From positions 31,346,283 through 31,410,282 of the forward strand of contig OU612066.1 of NCBI GenBank assembly GCA_914767715.1: DNA of 64,000 bases. Direction: 5' to 3'. The notes under the pieces are model-generated. The model was not told the DNA's origin. It ran no database searches and was given only the letters and a program-made list of their open reading frames with translations. Below, piece after piece: positions 50,901 to 61,600 of this stretch; position 1 is the first letter of the stretch, and each line of letters opens with the position of its first letter. A program made the position numbers and the translations under genes. This DNA comes from Membranipora membranacea. Lineage: Eukaryota; Bryozoa; Gymnolaemata; Cheilostomatida; Membraniporidae.

Positions 50901-52941
50901 ATCATATTAATACATTTCCTAAAATAAAGGTCATGTATGTATTTACCATTATTACTGCTGCCAATTTCAGGGTAGGTGGTTCATTGTTAGGCACATGCAG
51001 GAAGGTTACATCAACCAGTCTAGCACCTAGTTTCGTTTAAAACAGCTTTTGTTGCTAGGATAATTTGGGTCGAAAATCGGTGTTGAACTTTATGAATGGT
51101 TTCCATTCTATTGAACGCCCGGCCATTAATAGCATATGTTACAGTTCCGTTACTGCTCATACTACAACATATTCATCTCAATAAAGCAAGGCAATAATGA
51201 TTCCTATACGTAACATTTATGACGTGTTTTGGATGCCCATTCTGTACGTTTTTGCTGGAGGTTTAGAGTTTGATGTGTTATCATCATTATGATTGCAATA
51301 GCACACACCTACATTTATAAAAACAACAATACTCTGATCAAATATCATCAATTTCAAATCTAAAACATGATCATTGTGACCGGAGACAAAGATACGAGAG
51401 ATCAATTTTTGTTATGTCAACGAAACACAAAAAACCCGATCACTTTATCACCTTAAGTGACACCAGGTAATCTCTGCTCACGCCCTTACTTTCTCAAATA
51501 GACTATTGGGTATATAATGTTCAATTATTCAATCTGTGAATAAAGCTCTAATTTCATATTTGCAGTTTGTACGGCTCAAGTGGTGCGCGAGAATCAGTTT
51601 TGTGATTTTTTCGAGAAAAAATATTTTTCAAATCAACATTGTTGTCGCCATTGATCTTAAATTCTGTCTGTGAATGCATTGACCAAATTCATTCACAAAA
51701 TCTATCAGACTCCTTAGAATATCATAGACCGCATTGGGTTCCAGGAAAGCCCGGTGCGGGTTATCAACACAAAATAATGTCATACGTACTTAGGGCATGC
51801 CATCTTCTTATACTGTTCATGTCTCGGCCTGGCAAAAAAAAACACATCACACTCTCTTTGTTTGCGAGGCACTATAATCATGAGCCATCTGATCCTCCGG
51901 TCACACCTATTAACCAGTAGCCCTGTTGTTCTCACATCAGCTGGCTGGGCTTGTTTGGCACAGCTCAACCGTAACATGTCTCAGAGTCCGGTTCAACACC
52001 GGTGTGACATGAAAGAACCAGTCGGTAGTCTTTGTGATCCATAAGGTGATCAACGAAAAAATAGCTGCTAACTGATTTTTAATCGTTTTCGCAGAACTCC
52101 ATAATTGTAGATATAAATTGTAAATGTTAAATTGACCAACACCGACCATGCTGAATGACCTTGGAAACTGACAAATACCGCCTGTACCCCAATAAGGCCA
52201 TTATTGATAACCTGTTTTCTGTGTTTTAGTTGTCCGAAGGAGCGTCAGGGGCCTCGGTGTGAGGAGGTGGCTATTAACACTGATGAGATAGCATTAGTTC
52301 TTAAGGAACTAACCAATGAAGAACTTTGTGAAAATGAGCAGTGGGACGTATTGGCAAAAATGAACAACGACTTCTTTATCGCATGCATGACATTAAACGG
52401 TTATATGGATTCGTCGCCAGAACTGGACAGTGATGAGGAGAAAGAATTGGACCAGTCTGAAAAGCAGCGAATCAGAGCAGAGAAGCGAGAAACAAAACGG
52501 ATAGAACGAGCAAAGAAAAGGGAGCGCAAGCTACGAAGACGGGAGCGCAAGCGTGCTAAAAAAATGAAAAAGAAAATAGCAGAAAAAGAAAAAACCTCAA
52601 AATCTCGGGATAGTAAAAGTGACCATAGAGAAATTCGAGAAAGAGATACAAGTAGGATCGCTAATAATCCCAACTTGTTTATAGAAGAAAAAGATTTTGA
52701 AGCAGAAAAAGACCACAGTGGTCACAAACATAAAATAAGGCACGAGGATGAGAAGTCGCTCAGTAGGCGTCGCAGAAAACTCTCTTCAGAATCGTCAAAG
52801 TCTCGTTCCAAAAATACCGACGACACCTCTTCCTCAAGCCAACAAGTATTTATACCAGAAACGCCCAATAAGAGTAGCCGGCGAAGAACGCCTCATAAAA
52901 TAACATTTCTGAATGGAATGCAGCACTCCGCTGAAAGCTAA
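44661..52941 (+). CDS. Secreted EGF-domain protein, EGFR-ligand-like, with very basic C-terminal tail
   Basis: Three exons (44661-44901, 49736-49850, 52230-52941) join in phase to 355 residues; an in-frame TAA lies just upstream of the ATG. Residues 27-43 are a hydrophobic core (LLYSSHIILTILMTLAT) after a basic region, fitting a signal peptide with a long n-region or a signal anchor. One EGF domain has cysteines at 89, 99, 104, 118, 120 and 129 (CX9CX4CX13CXCX8C), close to the EGFR-ligand spacing, with CNC and the GxRC signature. The intron between the fourth and fifth cysteines is where EGFR-ligand genes are interrupted. From about residue 165 the tail is dense in Arg, Lys, Glu and Ser with many dibasic sites. 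No second membrane segment is present. I infer a soluble ligand for an EGFR-type receptor; the tail resembles nothing I recognise. Confidence 0.8.
44902..49735. other. EGF-like gene intron 1, about 4.8 kb
   Basis: Nothing recognisable. A 124-codon open frame on the minus strand (44927-45301) is the longest in the interval but has no family resemblance. Confidence 0.5.
49736..49850 (+). CDS. EGF-like gene exon 2: first four cysteines of the EGF domain
   Basis: Encodes DTHLGDRNCSQ...GCLAGNC...FIVC plus two bases. The acceptor is TTATTACAG and the donor GTACGT. The phase-2 end makes the AA|T split codon (asparagine of CNC) with exon 3. Confidence 0.82.
49851..52229. other. EGF-like gene intron 2, about 2.4 kb
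   Basis: No coding or repeat signal that I can support. It interrupts the EGF domain between cysteines four and five. Confidence 0.6.
52230..52941 (+). CDS. EGF-like gene exon 3: end of EGF domain and charged basic tail
   Basis: It starts with the last two EGF cysteines (CPKERQGPRCEE) and runs uninterrupted for 237 codons to TAA, so EGF half-domain and tail are in one exon and not an artefact of joining. The segment after QSEKQRIRAEKRE is almost only R, K, E and A for about 45 residues and should form a charged alpha helix. It is followed by Ser/Lys-rich sequence. Confidence 0.88.
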
Positions 52942-55485
52942 ACCGCCATCATAATCAATGGTTCTAACCAAATCGAAACCTTGCTGTCAAATGTACATAC
53001 CTATTCAGAGTAGCTATCGTTGTTGGTTGAAAAAGTGTCACATTCTACATACTGACATATTTATTCACCAGTGACAGCTCAGAGCGGTGTCAGTCGTTAT
53101 TTATTTATTAGTTAATAAATGAAATAAGTCACATAGACAATCAATCAAGTTGGGAATTTAGACAGGAACCATCATAACCGATGGAAATTCTACAATATCA
53201 TATTGTGTTTTTTTTCTCAACTTTAAATTCCTATCATTTCTGTTATACGTCAGAGTTGTAATCCTAGATGATATTGCTGCGCAGTCTATGTTGTGATCAT
53301 AATGACGCTCAAGATTGTCTGCTCTTTGTTAACAAAGGGCAGATAATTCCAATCAGTTCTTCATAATCACATAAATTCACTTACAATGAATGTCTATGCG
53401 GATGAGACTATAAGATAAATCAGATTTTCACCATCATAGAATGTGCTATTTTTATGGGGAAATCCGCTCTAACCATGTTGTCTTTACAACTATTATGACC
53501 GGAAGGATATTTTTGTAATTAAAAAAATGCTGTCATTTTGGTCGTCGCAATGACTTTTGTACTCTTCATTTTTATTTATTCTGTACACTGATAAATGTCA
53601 ACCTACATAGCATTCACAAGAGCTTCATTGTACAAACTTGAGATTAATTTATGCAATAAATTCGTTGAGAAATTACTTTGGCATCATGTTTGCATATACC
53701 ATAGGTTAAAAGTTGGTTCCACTCTGAAACACACACCGTAATTGAAACAGTTCGGCAAGTTTAAAGTCAAATCTTTTGGAATCACAGCGACACAAACATC
53801 AACAGCACAAGGTTAAATTTGATAATATATTGAGCGGGTTCAACCGCACAGTTATAGTGTACTTGGCCACTATTAGAAACATATAAGATATAGACCAGTC
53901 TTTAGTTTGATTGGAGGCTGTAACCCCTGACAGTATAGCAGTTTGACCTAGAAAAAATATGAAACGAGTTCTGCTGTTCCACATAATATTTATGTGCACA
54001 TATAACGAACAGAGGGTCTGATGGAGTTGAAACCTCTGTCAGCGTTGTTAAACTTCTGCTGACTTTGACTATTATCAAATTTGAAAATCTACACCAAAAA
54101 CTTTTAAAGCGGATATCTCCTTATAAGATTCACAGCCGCTTCTTACCGGTGACACAGCTCAGATATTGAGGCTGCAGCTGATGAGGACTTCCGCACGGCA
54201 ATTATTACTAAAGTTTGAGAGGATGACTCCCAATAATTTATGCAGATTGTCAGATATTAAAGTTGCTTTATGCCGCTTCAGCTTGGGCTCCAGTGATAAA
54301 GGAGTAGCCGTTTCATAAACACTATAGCTTATACAAATTATTTTTGAAAGACATATTTGCCCTTTAAACAAGTGATCAACCTCGGTTATTTGCAGTTATG
54401 GTGAAGTCCGCTGAAATTACAAAAAAAGTGACTGGTCAGTTTCCTATTAGTCTTAGCTCAGAGGCCAGTAGGAGGGGGGGTGGGGGGGGGATATACAGAA
54501 TAAGAGATTGGCATGCTCGGTAAGGAAGAAAAATTAGTCTAGGAAAAATGAGGGGTGTAGTCAACATAGTATAATCATTTCAAATAGAAGTGTTTCATTT
54601 TCGGTAGCAAAAAACATGATAATTGTTTGACCATTAACTTAACAATGCCAAAAGCGCTTATTCCAAAATAAATTGTTTTCTCCATTGACATTGTAAGGAA
54701 ATGTTTGATTCTGTTGTGAAGCTATCGCAAGATTGCGATTGTTCTAAGTGTGATCGCAAATGATATAACATATCAAAATCAAAAGTCTTGCTACTTAAAA
54801 CCTTGCTGGTACGCAGACTTCGCTTTTGATGGTAATTGACCCGTCTATATGCAGGTCATTCTTCCAAGGGTAAGCACTAGTATCCTTGCATCACTTATGA
54901 TAAATTTTATTACAGATAAGAATTTATAATATATGTTGGAGATCAATTAATTATGATGTCCATGTTCACAAATTTTCGGACCACTTCCTTTTACTCAAGC
55001 TTGTATGATTAGGCCGAGACAAACTTTTTACGCCTCAGTGCTATTGTGTTTTGACAAAAACAAAAATTTGCAATATCCCTCCGAAACCACAGAGAGAACA
55101 AACTTGTTCTAAGTTTCTACATCATAATGATAATAATATCTCTGAGTGAAACTTTGTCATACTCTATTCTCCCTGCTCTATTACAGCGATTACTAAGGCA
55201 TTAGTATGTCTTGAAAAGACAGAAAAGAGAGGCTACAGAGGCATATAAGGAGTTGCATGTTTCTCGTCAAGTAGTAGGCAACTCGAACTTAGTCGATATT
55301 TTAGATAGAGAAAACCCAGCCGAAAACCTTATTATATTAAATTATACCCAGAATGCACCAATTATGAACATGGCTGAAAAGTAGAAAATCAAGAAGCCAT
55401 TTGAGGGTTTGCTAGATCCTTGATGCTAGATCTTCTATTGGTCATGTCAACTTTTGTTAGTATATATTAGGAAGAGACTAGAGTC
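52942..55485. other. Intergenic region between the EGF-like and TIF1-like genes
   Basis: Contains the 3' untranslated region of the EGF-like gene, a 26-bp palindrome at 53318-53344 (TCTGCTCTTTGTTAACAAAG core), and a G-rich run near 54474-54490. No coding signal. The TTAG just before 55471 could be a splice acceptor for the TIF1 start exon, so an upstream non-coding exon is possible. Confidence 0.5.
53114..53119 (+). terminator. Polyadenylation signal AATAAA of the EGF-like gene
   Basis: Canonical hexamer 173 bases after the stop codon. Another AATAAA occurs near 53656 and could serve a longer transcript. Confidence 0.6.
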
Positions 55486-55690
55486 ATGACAGAAGACATT
55501 AAACTAGATAGGGTACAAAATATCAAAACTGAGAATGAAATTCCTTCTGCTTTCAGCAACTGTGCTAACTGTTCTGTCTCATACACAAGTTCTGCTCAGC
55601 CTATTGAGAGCGTTTTGCTGGTTTGCCTGCACTCATTTTGCAAAAAATGCATCAATGATGGGTGTCTTCGGTCGGACAAAGGTGATCCAA
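55486..55690 (+). CDS. TIF1-like exon 1: first half of RING
   Basis: Starts at the first ATG after an in-frame TAG. Encodes [10 protein letters not shown]..., then CANC and [10 protein letters not shown], which hold six zinc ligands. The donor GTAAGT leaves phase 1. The short N-terminus before the RING is typical of invertebrate homologues, whereas vertebrate ones are longer. Confidence 0.85.
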
Positions 55691-58600
55691 GTAAGTAAGA
55701 CAATACTAGCTCTGTATCTGTTCAGTTGTAAGCAAGGAGTAATGATGTTATTAGTAACTAAGTCAAGTGTTACTAACTTTAACTAAGTAGGCCTACTCCT
55801 TGGTTGTAAGTGATCCTTATATTTATTATCATCATCATATCCTCATCAATCATCCCAATCTTTCATCAATTCATTGATGATTGAACCTTTCAATCCAAAC
55901 ACATAGTTGCCATACTCAGCCTGCAAAGGTATTGTATCATTCTTCCATTAGAATTTGAGCAACAAGTCCACCCCACCACAGTGACAGTGTAAAGTGTCAG
56001 GGGGGGGTCGTTCACTTTGATTGCCCACTCACTGAGTGAGCGGGACCTGCTAGGGTCTCGCTCACTCATTGATGGAACTAGAAACATTCTGAGTGACTTG
56101 TTTTGGGAACTAAAAGTGTCTAATTGAAAGACCAATTAGTGAGTGATAATTTTATAGGTGATAATTTGCTTTAGTAAATGATCGCTCATTATATTTGAAA
56201 GACCCCCTGTCAGCTTTTTTATCTGTCAAGTCAAGACACATGGGATAATTGTCACTCCATCCCTATCTTTGTATCTATATATGATATTGATACCAAGTAG
56301 GGCTAGTAACGGGTTACTCCTTGATTGAAACGCATAAGATAAGAAGACGACTATATTAGGTACACTATAGCCAGCTTGCATGATTCGACAAGATCATAGT
56401 CGTGGCTTTGGCTGGTCAGGACATCTCTTGCTCTTTGATTGCTGAAGTTGATGTGTTTACATGGCTTAAGATTAACTGGGTGCCAATGATAAACTAACTA
56501 GGGTGAGGGAGGGTATGAATAGGCGTATGACTTGCTGTGGGCAGGGAGAATTTTCCCTCGTTTGAGACTGAGAGAACAACTCAGATGGTTCATAATTGTT
56601 GATCCCTCAATCCAAACAAATCATCAACACAAATTATACAACATGATTAAGTTTTTCTTGACTTTGTATGTCACTGAACTGTAAGTAAACTCTGTATAAT
56701 TTGACAACACAAATGGTGAACTAATTATGTTATTGAAAAAATTCAATAAGCCTACAAAACAAGGTCTGGAATTCACTATGTTCAACAATACTGAACCTTG
56801 AAATTGAATTTGCTTGTGATTGCTATATCTCATATCCTGTACTTTCACATGTATGGAGGCCTAATCTTCAAACCTCAACAACCCCAAAAAGATCAGCATT
56901 TCATTACCCGTAATTACTCAATGAGTCTTAGGGTTCTTTGTTGACAAAACTGGTTGGAAATAGCCCTTCAGAGCTAGATTCTTTTCACTGCATAGAGAGT
57001 GAGGTTTGAGCTAACCAACAAGAAGAGTTTTTAATATGACTTTGCGAATAACCATATTTAAAATTAGTTTTCAACTTTACCTTTTGTATGAACTGGAAGG
57101 ATCGCGACGTGGACATAATCCCAGTTGTAGAATTTAAAACTTATTTTGTAAGTTTGTAAAACTTAGCTAGTGAGGCGGGTTGAGTTGGCACTAGGTCTAT
57201 ATGTTGTAATGGAAAATTACCACTGGAATATTTTTGTTAGATATCATTTAAGATCGCAGCAAACATCAACAGAGTGTCGCTCACTTTATTTTTTAACTTA
57301 CACAGGTTAAAAAAATAGTTTCAGCTCCTTTGTTTTCTTCCCTACTTATCTCGCTTTTGGGGTTTGTTGTGATAAATGTTGAGCGCAAATATTTTTGTCT
57401 ATGGGAAAGAAGTCTCTGTTATCATGGACGACAAATCAAAGTTACGATGTTTCTGTCATCAAGACATAGAAAATCATCCCTACTTACCAATCGCTTCTAA
57501 TATAGCGGTATGACATTCATAACTCACTGACACAAATTTATTAGTTTCACGCATATGATATAAACTTTCAATGTACTTACTTCACCATCCAATCAGTACA
57601 ATCAACCGTAACGAAATCACTAAACAGTATGGATTTATCTTCCATCATCCCACAGCGTGCAGGTTCAGACCCTGACCCCAAAATCGTAGCAGAGTGAACT
57701 CTATAGCCATACATTGCCATAGAGATAAACATCCATGAGGACCACTGCTCCTTGACCCTTTGGAGCTAACTCCACCCCTGACATTCTACACAAACGTCAA
57801 TTTTGTGCAGTTTGTATCATTTTGTGCACCACCGTGGCCTTACAGCGATATTGGCCTCATTGCATAGGAGTGTTACAATTCAACTTGAAATTTAGCAATG
57901 GGCTTAACTATTTATTTTGTAGATTTGGTGACATGTTGCAAATGTAAGTGCAACAGTAATAGGGCGGACTGCGGAATAAACTTATTAGCGGATGCTGAAC
58001 CTCAACTAGATAGAAATCTCAATTCTAAACACATTAAATGCTCTTCGTGCAATGATCAAACAATCGCAACATCCCAGTGCACTGTGTGCGATGACATGCT
58101 ATGTGATGCCTGCGTGTCCGCCCATAAGAGGGTCAAACTTACCCGAGACCATCCGATAACATCGTTGGACATCTGCAACGGGACACACAATGGTGCTTCT
58201 AACAACAAAATCAGCAAACGATACTCATGTGCCAAACATTCTACTGAGAAACTTCACTTTTATTGTGAACAATGCAATAAGGTTACCTGTACGAAATGCC
58301 ATGATTCCACAGGCGATCATTTCAATCATAAATTCTCAGAAGTCGCAGTGGCTTCTTCTAACTTTAGGAAAAACCTTGCTTTGCAGCTTCAAAATCTCAC
58401 TGAGAAGGTTTGTAGATCTAAGCCTGATCTTCGTGTTTCTCTTATCTAGGATAAATACAACGTGTTAGATAATATGAATCAATCTATCAATCACGTTGCT
58501 GGTAGTAGCCTAGTAACAGAAAGTAGGGTCTTACTTCTATCCTCTGTATACATGTTCATGTCATTTAAAGCAAATCTCACAATTTGTTGAAAATATGCAG

Positions 58601-61600
58601 TTGGAAGACACTTCTGGGTAGTATGCAATGACTACCGGTTTCTCTCTCCACATATTCAAATTATAGTAGCAATATAGATCCTATTTGGATGTCATAGTGT
58701 TTTCTACATACTTGTGTCAAGTATGTGGTCAGTATTTAACTTGTTATTTGTTTGTCAGGAGCAAACAGTTGGACAAGCTTTAGACATTGTGAACGAGAAG
58801 ATGGCAGATGTGGAGGAGGCAGAGGCCAAAGCGCTGACAGAGGTCAGAGAGTATTACAATACATGTATGGAGAGGCTTCGGATACGCATGAATGCTCTAG
58901 GTTTGTTATTTTTTTATGCAGATAAAACTTTTCATTGAGTTAAACATATATGTATATATATTGAATATAATTGCTAAAAAATAGTTTGTGGTAGGTGATT
59001 AACCACCAAAAACAATAGTAATTAAAAAATTCAGTGACTATGCTGTGAAGTTAGGTCTAGAGCTAGTTTGGATTCAACATTTACTCTATATTCATATTAA
59101 AAATGCGTTGATGTTACTCGGTTCATAATACCAGTTTGGCGACTAGGGCGCACTTATCCTCATTATCTAGTCATAGTGGTCCACCAACTCAAATCTTCGT
59201 GATATGTTAATAAACTGGTTGAGGAGAATTATTTGAGCAGGGGGCGGTATATCCCACCCTCCCTGATTTGGTATCGTTAAGTTGAGTTGTGTACTCACAG
59301 TATGCTATCGACTCAATGTTCAGTGTTAATTATCCTATCAATATTGTTGTATGATGTCATCTCATTCCATAGCCCGATGGAGGGCATGGATAACTAGTTG
59401 ATGGATACATGTTTACCCAATATTACCATGTATATTTCCTCTCGGTTACATACATGTGTAATTACTAGTGTCTTAAACAGGAACTTCTATCTCCATACTC
59501 TGTAGGAAGTGAAATCAAGAAGCTAGCTGCTAGTAAAAGACAGATCTTAGAAAAGACCAAAGACGATGTGGGGCACCTGCAGGCCCGACTCGATGAGACA
59601 ATCAAGGCAGTGAGCTATGTAGGGGGATCTAATGATGCTATTGCCATACTATCAGTCAGAAAGGGCATGTCTCATCATATGGCTACGCTCCTGAAACTCA
59701 AGTGTCAGGTCCCCAACCCAAGTCATAAACTCGCAATACAGGTATACATTCACGTATTTGTTACAAAGCTGGCATATTGTATTCAGTCAGGTCATCTATC
59801 TGTCTTAGACGAATATCCATGTCACAAAGCCCAGGCTTCACTTCCCACTGAATGTTTCAAAGAGCTTTCAATGGGTCAGTTTTGATGATTAAATCAAGTT
59901 GAACACAACAGACCCAGCTGTAAGACCGCCTCTGACAATTCTCATCATCAGAGACCCTGAGAAGGTGTTTACAACTAGAATGTTCTTGCTCCAATAAATC
60001 TGGTTTCATCTTGACAGAAACTTGGCGCCGTAGAGATTTGTATTATGACCAGGACAAATTGTGGTTGACAAAGCGAAACCATTATTACAGGTATCTTATT
60101 TCAATATTTGCCAATATTGTATTGATATATAATTGGTGACTTACTGTACAATGACCAAATCTTATTTCTTATAAAGCTACAAACAGAACCATCATTGATA
60201 TCCCAGGTTATTCCTGGGATTGGTAAGATACTAGTAGACGGGGTGGTGACCCCCGCCCACCCTACTCCCACTCAGATTACTAACGGTATCAGACATCCTC
60301 CTCCTGTACACCAGCCTCATGCTGTACGTCAGCCCGCACCTGTCAGACCTTCACCACCTGTCACTGTCAGGCAGCCGACACCTCCAGCCAGAGCACCTGT
60401 ACCGGCAGGTCAGAACACGGCGGCTAAAGGGCGACAGCTGGCACCTTACGCTCCCATACAACCGAAACCAGGTAATGCTTCAATGCTGAATATCACTCTG
60501 CTTGTCCACTGTGTGTTGATTTGATGTTTCCATCTATTGTTTCATGTTTCTATAGTAACGGTACAACTCTACTAACTGTCTTTCTGAAATTTCCTGTGCC
60601 CGATTTTACGCTCCGAACAGAGAAGCCTGCTTTCTATTATAGTCACCCACCCTCTGAGTGACCTTGGATTTGGGAACACAACTTCATGTGCCATGTTTCC
60701 CATTCATTTGATTGTTAACTCAACAAATTAACTGCTAACTTCTAAATACTGAAAGGTTGTCAGTGATTTGTGGGAGAGGGGTCCAAGAGAGTATGCGACT
60801 AAATGTTCATATTCCCAAAGTCATGAAACATATTCGCTTATTCTCGGTCCAACATATATCTTGGCACACATATTAAGAGTCAAGTCGGTATGTCATGTGT
60901 TCATGATGTGGAAAGTTTCTGCTTGCAGATACTTTTGAATAGGTCAAAATATTGAAACAGGAGGTGTGATTGACAACCTGTGTGCTGCTGTAATTACCAC
61001 CATTGGCAACCTTTCAAAGTTTTTGGTTTATTTTATGGAAAACCGTTGTTCACTGTAACATTTATAAGTTGTCCTCTCATAAGTAACTCGTTTATCCTGA
61101 TTTGCAGAGCTCTCGCCCATCTCCATCCCTGGTCCACCTCTCCTCTCACTAGCTCATGGTAAAGTACCAGTATTGGTCGTAACACAAGGCGGCGCAAACG
61201 CAGATCTGCCGAGTATTACTAGTACCCGCTCACCAACTGCTGTTTCTGTACACAACAACCCGCTGCCTTTATCAGCACAGCATCCAATTCATAATCAGCT
61301 GTTATCTCCCCAGCCTCTAAGACATTCCCTGCCACACCCGCAGTTCGTCACTCTGACATCGCACACAAGTAAGCACACATTCACTTTCTGTGTAGAAATT
61401 TTTGTGCACTGAGAGGACAACTTGATGTTAAGTTTTTTCAATGTTTATATTTCATGTCCTCCTTTAGGCAAGAGTTTGGCTTATTTGTTTTGTAATGTAT
61501 TCTATTGTGTCCTACTTTTCTTGTGTCTACCCAGTTTTGCACGATTCGACTACTGACTAACAAACTTGCTTGCTAACAGCAACATTCTGCATGAAGGGTG

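Noticed and set aside
55461-55469. TATATATTA as a TATA box for the TIF1-like gene
   Set aside because: Only about 20 bases before the start codon, too close for a TATA box serving that ATG. The following TTAG may instead be a splice acceptor.
60018-60090. Possible TIF1-like exon between exons 5 and 6
   Set aside because: The phase-0 frame hits a stop and the open frame needs a different upstream phase. Joining 59741 to 60177 directly is in phase and matches the TIF1 segment after the coiled coil.
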